Source: Pseudomonas vanderleydeniana (GTDB lineage Bacteria > Pseudomonadota > Gammaproteobacteria > Pseudomonadales > Pseudomonadaceae). Taken from it: 64,000 bases of DNA. The position numbers were made by a program, and so were the translations under genes. This document shows positions 57,240-64,000 of the stretch, piece after piece; positions within the stretch are counted from its first letter, which is position 1, and every line of letters starts with the position of its first letter. Location of the stretch: contig NZ_CP077093.1 of assembly GCF_014268755.2 (NCBI RefSeq), positions 248,001 to 312,000 on the forward strand, read 5' to 3'. The notes beneath the pieces were generated by a model. It worked only from the letters and a program-made list of their open reading frames with translations, did no database searches and had not been told where the DNA came from.

Positions 57240-58020
57240 GCTTGCAGCCATCTCCGTGAACGTGGACGTGGGCCGGTGCGGCCTCTTCGCTGACCACCGT
57301 GCCATGCAGGTCATGGGCGTGGTCGTGATGGTGGTGGTAGATCGCCAGGCTCGGCGCGTTGCTGCCGAACAGCTCGACGAAGGCCGGGTCGCCGCTGACC
57401 TGCTCGGGATGCCCGGAGCAGCAGACGTGGCGGTTGAGGCAGACCACCTGGTCGGTGGTGCTCATCACCAGGTGCAGGTCGTGGGAGACCATCAGCACAC
57501 CACAGCCATGGCGGTCGCGCAGGCGGGTGATCAGGCTGTAGAGCTCGGCCTGCCCGGCGACATCGACGCCCTGCACCGGCTCGTCGAGCACCAGCAGTTC
57601 CGGTTCGCGCAGCAACGCACGGGCCAGCAGCACGCGCTGCATCTCGCCGCCGGAAATGCTCTGTACCGGGCTGTCGATCACCTGCTCGGCGCCGACTTCG
57701 CCGAGGGCCGCCAGCGCCCGGGCGCGGTCGACGCCCGGCACCAGGCGCAGGAAGCGCAGTACCGACAGCGGCAGGGTCGGGTCGACGTGCAGCTTCTGCG
57801 GCATGTAGCCGACGCGCAATTTCGGCTTGCGCCAGACGCTGCCGCGTGTCGGCTTGAGCAGGCCGAGCACGGCCCGCACCAGGGTGGTCTTGCCGGCGCC
57901 GTTGGGGCCGATCAGGGTGACGATCTGCCGGGGCTCGACGCTCAGGTGGATGTTGTCCAGCACGTCCTGCCCGGCGAACGTGACGCCGACCTGGTCGAGG
58001 CGAATCAGCGCAGTGCTCAT
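57232..58020 (-). CDS. znuC: Zinc ABC transporter ATP-binding protein
   Basis: 262 residues. Walker [10 protein letters not shown] (about 38-46), signature ISGGEMQRV, Walker [13 protein letters not shown]. The C-terminal tail is strikingly His-rich ([13 protein letters not shown], then [12 protein letters not shown]), probably sensing or buffering cytoplasmic zinc. The start overlaps the zur stop (TGATG). Confidence 0.95.
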   Translation of the reverse strand: MSTALIRLDQVGVTFAGQDVLDNIHLSVEPRQIVTLIGPNGAGKTTLVRAVLGLLKPTRGSVWRKPKLRVGYMPQKLHVDPTLPLSVLRFLRLVPGVDRARALAALGEVGAEQVIDSPVQSISGGEMQRVLLARALLREPELLVLDEPVQGVDVAGQAELYSLITRLRDRHGCGVLMVSHDLHLVMSTTDQVVCLNRHVCCSGHPEQVSGDPAFVELFGSNAPSLAIYHHHHDHAHDLHGTVVSEEAAPAHVHVHGDGCKHG

Positions 58021-58502
58021 CAGGCCCCCTGGCAACCCGAGCAGAGGCCGACCACTTCCACGGTCTGGCCCTCGACGACGAAACCGACGTCCCGGGCGCC
58101 CTGGACGATCGCATCGCTGATGCTCTTCTGCTCCAGTTCGATGGCGGCGTGGCAGTTGCGGCAGATCAGGAACTGGCCCTGGTGGGCGTGTTCCGGGTTG
58201 TTGCAGCCAATGAAGGCGTTGAGCGAGGCGATGCGGTGGACCAGGCCGTTGTCCAGCAGGAAGTCCAGCGCGCGGTACACCGTCGGCGGCGCGGCGCGGC
58301 GGCCGTCCTGTTCGCTGAGCACGGCAAGGATGTCGTAGGCGCCCAATGGCTTGTGGCTCTGCCAGACCAGCTCCAGCACCCGCCGCCGCAGGGCGGTCAG
58401 GCGCAGGCCCTGGCGCGCACACAGGGCATCGGCCTCGGACAGCGCGCTGTGCACGCAGTGAGAGTGATCGTGGGGTCGGCTGGCGAGAGGGGTTTTAGGC
58501 AT
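58020..58502 (-). CDS. zur: Zinc uptake regulator (Fur family)
   Basis: 160 residues, Fur-type winged helix then a metal-binding dimerisation domain. Cysteine/histidine clusters: [10 protein letters not shown] at the N-terminus, CRNCHAAIE and GLCSGCQGA at the C-terminus. Represses znuA and the zur-znuCB operon when zinc is sufficient. Divergent from znuA with 57 bp between starts. Confidence 0.94.
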   Translation of the reverse strand: MPKTPLASRPHDHSHCVHSALSEADALCARQGLRLTALRRRVLELVWQSHKPLGAYDILAVLSEQDGRRAAPPTVYRALDFLLDNGLVHRIASLNAFIGCNNPEHAHQGQFLICRNCHAAIELEQKSISDAIVQGARDVGFVVEGQTVEVVGLCSGCQGA

Positions 58503-58523
58503 GAGCGGCGACGATTGTTGTGA

Positions 58524-58542
58524 GAGACGTTATTATGTTACC
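58524..58542. promoter_or_regulatory. Possible Zur box between zur and znuA
   Basis: GAGACGTTATTATGTTACC. The left half fits the GAAATGTTATA-type Zur half site; the right half is poor. It is centred in the 57 bp divergent gap, the expected place. Confidence 0.4.
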
Positions 58543-58559
58543 TGTTCCTGCCGCCTTGA

Positions 58560-59489
58560 GTGTCCATCGTGCCCCGTCTTTTTGCCTTTTTTGTCGCTAT
58601 AAGCGCCGGTTTGTTCGTGACTGGACCTGCCCAGGCCCAGGTCAGCGTGTTGACCAGCATCAAGCCCCTGCAGTTGATCGCCGCCGCGGTGGAAGACGGC
58701 GTCGATACGCCTGAAGTGCTGCTGCCGCCGGGCGCTTCGCCGCACAACTACGCGCTGCGTCCGTCCGATGTGCGCAAGGTGCAGTCGGTGGAGCTGCTGT
58801 ACTGGATCGGCCCGGACATGGAGAGCTTCCTGCCGCGGGTACTCAAGGGCCGTAGCCTGCCGACCGTGGCGGTGCAGGATCTTCCGGGCATGAAACTCCG
58901 CCGATTCGCCGAAGATAGCCACTCCCATGCTGAAGATACCGACGAGCATGACCACGACCACCGTCCGGGCTCGCTCGATGCGCACCTGTGGCTGTCGACC
59001 GTCAATGCGCGGGTGATAGCCGCCCGCATGGCTGACGACCTGGCCAAGGCCGATCCGGCCAACGCCGAGCGCTACCGGCACAACGCCGAAGCCTTCTCCG
59101 GGCGCCTGGATGCCCTGGATGCGCGGCTCAAGGCGCGCCTGGCCGGTGTGGCGAACAAGCCGTACTTCGTGTTCCACGAGGCTTTCGACTATTTCGAGGC
59201 CGCCTACGGCCTCAAGCACGCCGGGGTGTTCAGCGTGGCCGCCGAGGTGCAGCCGGGGGCCCAGCATGTCGCGGCGATGCGCGCGCGGCTGCAGGAAGTC
59301 GGCAAGACCTGTGTGTTCAGCGAGCCGCCGCTGCGGCCGCGGTTGGCCGAGACGCTGGTGTCCGGGTTGCCGGTGAAACTGGCGGAGCTGGATGCGTTGG
59401 GCGGTTATACGCCAGCGGCTGCCCATGGCTATGAGCAGGTTTTGGAAAAACTCGGTAACGATTTGGCGGGTTGCCTGGAGTCCTTGTAG
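58560..59489 (+). CDS. znuA: Zinc-binding periplasmic protein ZnuA
   Basis: 309 residues from GTG 58560 (a second GTG is at 58569). Signal peptide about 1-26. Zinc ligands include H62 (PGASPHNY) and H142 (LDAHLW), and HEAFDYF near residue 206. A His/Asp-rich loop (about 121-134: HSHAEDTDEHDHDH) is typical of ZnuA. Captures periplasmic Zn2+ for ZnuBC. Confidence 0.94.
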   Translation: MSIVPRLFAFFVAISAGLFVTGPAQAQVSVLTSIKPLQLIAAAVEDGVDTPEVLLPPGASPHNYALRPSDVRKVQSVELLYWIGPDMESFLPRVLKGRSLPTVAVQDLPGMKLRRFAEDSHSHAEDTDEHDHDHRPGSLDAHLWLSTVNARVIAARMADDLAKADPANAERYRHNAEAFSGRLDALDARLKARLAGVANKPYFVFHEAFDYFEAAYGLKHAGVFSVAAEVQPGAQHVAAMRARLQEVGKTCVFSEPPLRPRLAETLVSGLPVKLAELDALGGYTPAAAHGYEQVLEKLGNDLAGCLESL

Positions 59490-59498
59490 GCAGGGCCG

Positions 59499-59600
59499 GC
59501 CTCTTCGCGGGCAAGCCCGGCTCCTACAGTACGGTGTCGTGCACAGAATGGGTGTACGCCACATTACTGTAGGAGCCGGGCTTGCCCGCGAAAGGGCCCC
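59499..59600. repeat. REP pair between znuA and thrB
   Basis: CCTCTTCGCGGGCAAGCCCG and CGGGCTTGCCCGCGAAAGGG joined to CTCCTACAGTA/TACTGTAGGAG arms. The same family as the 48.25 kb pair. It ends two convergent genes. Confidence 0.9.
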
Positions 59601-59627
59601 GAAGGGCGCCAAAGATCCTTCTGTCGA

Positions 59628-60578
59628 TCAGAGCGCGAACGGCAGCGGCACACTTACCTGCTGGCGCTGCGCCAGGCGCAGTTGGAACTCCATCGGATCG
59701 TGAATCAGCACGTCCTGTCCGGCAAAGGACTCGGCGGCGATCAGCCGTGACAGCCAGAAACGCACGCAAGCCACCCGCAGCAGGGTCGGCCATAGCTCGG
59801 CCTCGCTCGCGGTGAACGGCCGCAACGCCGCATACGCACCTAGCAACGCCCGCGCCCGCTGGCCATCGAGCAGGCCGTCGTCATCCGAGCACCAGTCGTT
59901 CAGCGAGATCGCCACGTCGTACAGCATCGGCCCCGAGCAGGCGTTGTAGAAGTCGATCAGGCCGGTCAGGTGCGTGCCTTCGAACATGGCGTTATCGCGG
60001 AACAGGTCGGCATGCAGGTTGGCCCGTGGCAACGCGAGGATCTTTTCCTTGCAGCGCTCGATCTCCGCGAGGGCGGTTTCCAGCAGGTCGTGGGCGGCCG
60101 GCTCCAGGTGCGACTTGAGCTTGTTGCCTTCCTCGAGCATCCAGTCCAGGCCGCGATCGGTCTTGCGTTCGATGATCCGCTCACGGGTCGCCAGGTGCAG
60201 GTGGCCGAGCAGTTCACCAACCTGGGCGCAATGCTGGGCGTTGGCCTGCTTGATGTGCTTGCCGGCCAGGCGCGGTTGCAGCAGCGCCGGCTTGCCGGCC
60301 AGCTCGCGCAGGGCCTGGCCATCGGTGGTACGCAGGGCGTAGGGCACCGGCAGGTCGGCGTCGTGGAGCACGTCGAGCAGTTCGATGAAGAACGGCATCT
60401 CCTGCACCGGGCCGCGTTCGACCAGGGTCAGGACGTACTCGCCCTGCTCCAGGCTAATGAAGAAATTGGTGTTTTCACTGCCGGCGGCAATTCCCTGGAA
60501 ATCGAGCAGACGACCGAGCCCGTAGGGGGCGAGAAAGGTTTCCAGCTCGGGTCGAGCCAGCGGGGTGAACACAGACAT
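59628..60578 (-). CDS. thrB: Homoserine kinase (ThrB, aminoglycoside-phosphotransferase fold)
   Basis: 316 residues. Phosphorylates homoserine in threonine synthesis. Kinase-fold marks: GSENTNFFI (about 33-41), catalytic loop NLHADLFRDNAMF and the metal-binding GLIDFYNACSGPMLYDVAI. This is the unlinked Pseudomonas-type ThrB, not the GHMP-type enzyme of E. coli. It lies downstream of the DUF2782 gene on the same strand. Confidence 0.94.
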   Translation of the reverse strand: MSVFTPLARPELETFLAPYGLGRLLDFQGIAAGSENTNFFISLEQGEYVLTLVERGPVQEMPFFIELLDVLHDADLPVPYALRTTDGQALRELAGKPALLQPRLAGKHIKQANAQHCAQVGELLGHLHLATRERIIERKTDRGLDWMLEEGNKLKSHLEPAAHDLLETALAEIERCKEKILALPRANLHADLFRDNAMFEGTHLTGLIDFYNACSGPMLYDVAISLNDWCSDDDGLLDGQRARALLGAYAALRPFTASEAELWPTLLRVACVRFWLSRLIAAESFAGQDVLIHDPMEFQLRLAQRQQVSVPLPFAL

Positions 60579-60637
60579 GTTTAAGAGCTGCCAGTCCGGG
60601 CGCCGCGATCGAGCCGGCGCCGATTAGGGTTAAAGGG

Positions 60638-60928
60638 TTACTTCCACTCGAAGATCTTCCATGACGGAATCAGCATATCGGGCTGATCCGAGCGGATAAA
60701 GTTTGCATCAGTTCCGTCGGCGCGTACCAGAAAGTATGGCTTGCCCCCTTTCGGGGTGACCTTGATGGCGTACAGAAAGCCATTCTGCCGGTATTCCTGG
60801 ATGGTTTTATCGCCTTCCGTGCGAATGGTTACTTCTGGATCGGCTGCAGGCGCGTCATCCGCGGCGATCGCCACCAACGGAGTGATTGCAAACAGGCCGG
60901 CCAACAACAATCGATTGAGCGTACGCAT
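60638..60928 (-). CDS. DUF2782 exported protein
   Basis: 96 residues. Signal peptide about 1-22 (ending AIA), then a compact beta domain with IRTEGDKTIQEYRQNGFLYA and YFLVRADGTDANFIRSDQPD. Divergent from polA, with 74 bp between starts, and 59 bp upstream of thrB. Conserved in this spot across pseudomonads (PA5494); function unknown. Confidence 0.9.
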   Translation of the reverse strand: MRTLNRLLLAGLFAITPLVAIAADDAPAADPEVTIRTEGDKTIQEYRQNGFLYAIKVTPKGGKPYFLVRADGTDANFIRSDQPDMLIPSWKIFEWK

Positions 60929-61002
60929 GATAACCTTGTCCCTTTGTCGTCAACGGTCCCATCATTCTACCGCTGGACCCGCCGAAAAGGTTGATCATAC
61001 TC

Positions 61003-63807
61003 ATGAGCCAAGCTCCCCTCGTCCTGGTGGACGGTTCTTCGTACCTGTACCGCGCGTTTCACGCGATGCCGCCGCTCACCAACTCCAAGGGTGTGCCGAC
61101 CGGCGCGGTGAAGGGCGTCCTGAACATGCTCCGCAGCCTGCGCAAGCAGTATCCGGACAGCCCGTTCGCCGTGGTGTTCGATGCCAAGGGCGGGACGTTC
61201 CGCGACGAGATGTTCGCCGACTACAAGGCCAACCGGCCGAGCATGCCCGACGAGATGCGCGTACAGATCGAGCCGCTGCACGCCAGCGTGCGCGCCATGG
61301 GCTTCCCGCTGCTGTGCGTGGAGGGCGTGGAGGCCGACGACGTGATCGGCACCCTGGCGCGCAGCAGCGCGGCGGCGGACCGGCCGGTGGTGATTTCCAC
61401 CGGCGACAAGGACATGGCGCAGCTGGTCGACGGCCACATCACGCTGGTCAACACCATGTCCGAGACGTCCATGGACGTGGAGGGCGTGAAGGCCAAGTTC
61501 GGCGTCGCGCCCGAGCAGATCATCGACCTGCTGGCACTGATGGGGGACTCGGCGGACAACATCCCCGGGGTCAAGGGCGTCGGTGAGAAGACCGCCGTGG
61601 CTCTGCTGGTCGGCGTCAACGGTGGCCTCAAGGAGCTGTACGCCAACCTCGACCTGGTGCCGACCCTGCCGATCCGCGGGGCCAAGACCCTGCCGGCCAA
61701 GCTGCTCGAACACCAGGAAATGGCTTTCCTGTCCTACCGGCTGGCGACCATCAAGGTCGACGTCGAACTGGAGGTCGGCCTGGATGACCTGCACTTGCGC
61801 GAGCCGGACCGGGACCAGTTGCTCGAGCTGTACGCCTCGCTGGAGTTCAAGGGCTGGCTCGACGAGCTGCAGCGCGAGGCCAAGCGTGCGGGGCTGCAGG
61901 AAGCTGCGGCCGCCGCGGCCAAGCCGGTGGTCGAGGACGCGGCTGCGGAAACGGCCGCGCCGGTCGCTGCCGAGCCGCAGTACGAAACCATCCTGGACCA
62001 GGCACGCTTCGAGGCCTGGCTGAAAAAACTGCGGGACGCCCAACTGTTCGCCTTCGATACCGAGACCACCGGGATCGACGCCCAGCAGGCACAGCTGGTC
62101 GGCCTGTCTTTCGCGGTGCAGGCCAACGAAGCGGCCTATATCCCGCTGACTCATTCCTATATCGGCGCGCCGGAGCAGCTGGACCGCGACCGCGTGCTGC
62201 TGGCATTGAAGCCGCTGCTGGAAGACCCGCAGAAGCTCAAGATCGGCCAGCACGCCAAGTTCGACATGAACATCCTCGCCAACTGCGCCATCGGCGGCGA
62301 CCCCGAGTGCGGTATCACCGTGCGTGGCATCGCCTTCGACACCATGCTCGAATCCTACGTGCTGAACTCGACCGCGACCCGGCACGACATGGACAGCCTG
62401 GCGAAGAAGTACCTGGGCTACGACACCGTCAGCTTCCAGGACATCGCCGGCAAGGGCGCCAAGCAGCTGACCTTCGACCAGATCCCCCTGGAACAGGCCG
62501 GCCACTATGCCGCCGAGGACGCCGACGTGACCTTGCGCCTGCACCAGGCGCTGCACGCACAGCTGGCCGCAATCCCGAGCCTGGCCTGCGTGTTGAGCGA
62601 CATCGAGATCCCGCTGGTGCCGGTGCTGGCGCGTATCGAGCGCCAGGGCGCGCTGGTCGACAAGGAGCTGCTCGGCGTGCAGAGCATCGAGCTGGGCGAC
62701 AAGATGGCCGAACTGGAGCGCCAGGCGTTCGAGATCGCCGGCGAGGAATTCAACCTCGGCTCGCCCAAGCAGCTGGGCGTGATCCTCTACGAGAAGCTCG
62801 GCCTGCCGGTACTGAAGAAGACCGGCAAGGGCCAGCCGTCCACCGCCGAAGAGGTGCTGGCCAAGCTGGCCGAGGACGACTATCCGCTGCCCAAGGTGCT
62901 GATGCAGTACCGCTCCATGAGCAAGCTGAAGAGCACCTACACCGACCGCCTGCCGGAGCAGATCAACCCGCGTACCGGGCGTATCCATACTTCCTACCAC
63001 CAGGCGGTGGCGGCGACCGGCCGGTTGTCCTCCAGCGACCCGAACCTGCAGAACATTCCGGTGCGTACCGCCGAAGGCCGGCGCATCCGCCAGGCGTTCG
63101 TCGCGCCCAAGGGCTACAAGCTGCTGGCGGCGGACTATTCGCAGATCGAGCTGCGGATCATGGCGCACCTGTCCAAGGACGAAGGGCTGCTCAACGCCTT
63201 CCGTGACAACCTCGACGTGCACACCGCCACTGCGGCCGAAGTGTTCAAGGTCGAGCTGGGCGAGGTCACTTCCGATCAGCGACGCAGCGCCAAGGCGATC
63301 AACTTCGGCCTGATCTACGGCATGGGTGCGCAGAAGCTGGGCAAGGACATCGGCGTCGACACCAAGACCGCCAAGGCCTACATCGACGTGTACTTCGCCC
63401 GTTACCCGGGGGTTCGCGAGTATATGGATCGCACCCGGGCCCAGGCCTCGGAACAGGGTTACGTCGAGACCCTGTTCGGTCGTCGCCTGTATCTGCCGGA
63501 TATCCACTCGAACAAGCCGCAGGAGGTCGCGGCAGCCGAGCGTACGGCGATCAACGCGCCGATGCAGGGGACTGCGGCGGACATCATCAAGAAGGCCATG
63601 GTCAAGGTCGACGATTGGCTGGCCGGTTCCGGCCTGGACGCCAAGGTCATCCTCCAGGTCCACGACGAACTGGTGCTGGAGGTACGTGAGGACCTGGTGG
63701 CCGAGGTCAGCGAGAAGATCCGCGAACACATGAGTGGTGCGGCGCAGCTGGATGTGCCGCTGCTGGTCGAAGTGGGCGTGGGCAACAACTGGGACGAGGC
63801 GCACTGA
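61003..63807 (+). CDS. polA: DNA polymerase I
   Basis: 934 residues from ATG 61003 ([20 protein letters not shown]); the in-frame TTG at 60991 is unlikely. N-terminal 5'-3' exonuclease (1-290, with [18 protein letters not shown]). The 3'-5' exonuclease is intact: D352 and E354 in FDTETTGID. Polymerase domain has motif [15 protein letters not shown], motif [15 protein letters not shown] and motif [11 protein letters not shown]. Repairs gaps and removes Okazaki primers. Last gene of the window. Confidence 0.98.
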   Translation: MSQAPLVLVDGSSYLYRAFHAMPPLTNSKGVPTGAVKGVLNMLRSLRKQYPDSPFAVVFDAKGGTFRDEMFADYKANRPSMPDEMRVQIEPLHASVRAMGFPLLCVEGVEADDVIGTLARSSAAADRPVVISTGDKDMAQLVDGHITLVNTMSETSMDVEGVKAKFGVAPEQIIDLLALMGDSADNIPGVKGVGEKTAVALLVGVNGGLKELYANLDLVPTLPIRGAKTLPAKLLEHQEMAFLSYRLATIKVDVELEVGLDDLHLREPDRDQLLELYASLEFKGWLDELQREAKRAGLQEAAAAAAKPVVEDAAAETAAPVAAEPQYETILDQARFEAWLKKLRDAQLFAFDTETTGIDAQQAQLVGLSFAVQANEAAYIPLTHSYIGAPEQLDRDRVLLALKPLLEDPQKLKIGQHAKFDMNILANCAIGGDPECGITVRGIAFDTMLESYVLNSTATRHDMDSLAKKYLGYDTVSFQDIAGKGAKQLTFDQIPLEQAGHYAAEDADVTLRLHQALHAQLAAIPSLACVLSDIEIPLVPVLARIERQGALVDKELLGVQSIELGDKMAELERQAFEIAGEEFNLGSPKQLGVILYEKLGLPVLKKTGKGQPSTAEEVLAKLAEDDYPLPKVLMQYRSMSKLKSTYTDRLPEQINPRTGRIHTSYHQAVAATGRLSSSDPNLQNIPVRTAEGRRIRQAFVAPKGYKLLAADYSQIELRIMAHLSKDEGLLNAFRDNLDVHTATAAEVFKVELGEVTSDQRRSAKAINFGLIYGMGAQKLGKDIGVDTKTAKAYIDVYFARYPGVREYMDRTRAQASEQGYVETLFGRRLYLPDIHSNKPQEVAAAERTAINAPMQGTAADIIKKAMVKVDDWLAGSGLDAKVILQVHDELVLEVREDLVAEVSEKIREHMSGAAQLDVPLLVEVGVGNNWDEAH

Positions 63808-63825
63808 TTCGGTTGCCGTGGATGG

Positions 63826-63895
63826 CCGCCTGCGGCGGTTCGCGGGCTTGTCGGGACGCCGCACCGCCGCGAACAGGCCCGCAAGCCTTGCACCC
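63826..63895. repeat. Partial REP unit after polA
   Basis: GCGGGCTTGTCGGGACGCCG and CCGCGAACAGGCCCGCAAGC form an imperfect hairpin related to the 7.0 kb REP family. It probably ends the polA transcript. Confidence 0.7.
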
Positions 63896-63957
63896 CCGCG
63901 AAGGGCTTTGGTTCTGAAATCCTCAGTGGCTATGCCAAATAGTTTTTGAAGATTTTT

Positions 63958-63985
63958 GAACTAAATCGGCACCCGGCTACTCAGA
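63958..63985 (+). promoter_or_regulatory. AlgU-type promoter, probably of the ErsA/Spot42-like sRNA
   Basis: GAACTA, 17 bp spacer, TCAGA, downstream of polA on the plus strand. In P. aeruginosa the AlgU-dependent sRNA ErsA is encoded next to polA, as Spot 42 is in E. coli. The RNA would start near 63992 and run off the window, so only its promoter is visible. Confidence 0.5.
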
Positions 63986-64000
63986 GTTACTGAATGGCTG

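Noticed and set aside
60967..63864. Very long open frame (965 codons) antisense to polA, and similar long antisense frames over prlC, the M3 paralogue, coxA and the SulP genes
   Set aside because: High GC at third codon positions removes stops on the opposite strand. The predicted proteins show no family features and the sense genes are certain.

Overview
The window is a 64 kb stretch of a GC-rich gammaproteobacterial chromosome, almost certainly a fluorescent Pseudomonas of the P. fluorescens/P. putida type. The order trkA-rsmB-fmt-def-lysM(tsaP)-dprA-tsaC-qor-hemF-aroE, then sulP-choX-betC-betR, trpA-trpB-trpI, prlC-yheV, a radical SAM gene, carbonic anhydrase-sulP, the aa3 cytochrome oxidase cluster, metQIN, katE, the znu/zur cluster, thrB and polA is the conserved arrangement found not far from oriC in that group. 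No rRNA, tRNA, CRISPR, prophage or intact insertion sequence was seen. One gene (trkA) runs off the left edge, and a likely small-RNA promoter (ErsA/Spot42-like) sits at the right edge.

Layout. 1-11 kb: translation start and end-processing enzymes (rsmB, fmt, def), a LysM protein, dprA, tsaC, haem synthesis (hemF with an ANR box) and shikimate synthesis (aroE). 11-17 kb: choline-O-sulfate uptake and hydrolysis (sulP, choX, betC, with the LysR regulator betR). 17.4-19.7 kb: an AT-rich two-gene island coding for proteins I do not recognise. 19.9-23 kb: trpBA with its activator trpI. 23-28 kb: small stress-type proteins (DUF883, dodecin, two DUF1161 paralogues, OsmC), two with AlgU-like promoters, plus lipoproteins. 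28-34 kb: HAD phosphatase, gamma-carbonic anhydrase, oligopeptidase A, yheV, and a second, divergent M3 peptidase. 34-39 kb: a TpbA-like phosphatase, a LexA-boxed radical SAM gene, beta-carbonic anhydrase and a second SulP. 39.7-48.3 kb: the complete aa3 oxidase structural and assembly set (coxB, coxA, ctaG, coxC, DUF2909, SURF1, a Sco-like orphan, ctaA, ctaB, sco). 48-64 kb: a VOC protein, a LysR regulator, the methionine ABC importer, catalase HPII, zinc uptake, thrB and polA.

Gaps between genes are dominated by repeated palindromes. There are three kinds: REP/REPIN hairpins; an element of about 107 bp beginning and ending in GATCGTTCCCACGC-type arms (five copies, three of them in a tandem triplication of the katE 3' end); and two copies of a 138-153 bp MITE-like element whose YTAR-type target supplies the stop codon of the upstream gene. 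The first 17 kb also carry at least eight perfect 9-bp DnaA boxes, most of them inside genes.

The most interesting items for follow-up are the AT-rich two-gene island (proline-rich protein with a duplicated FDE motif), the DnaA-box cluster, the MITE insertions at stop codons, the katE-tail triplication, and the CxxxC protein inside the oxidase assembly operon.
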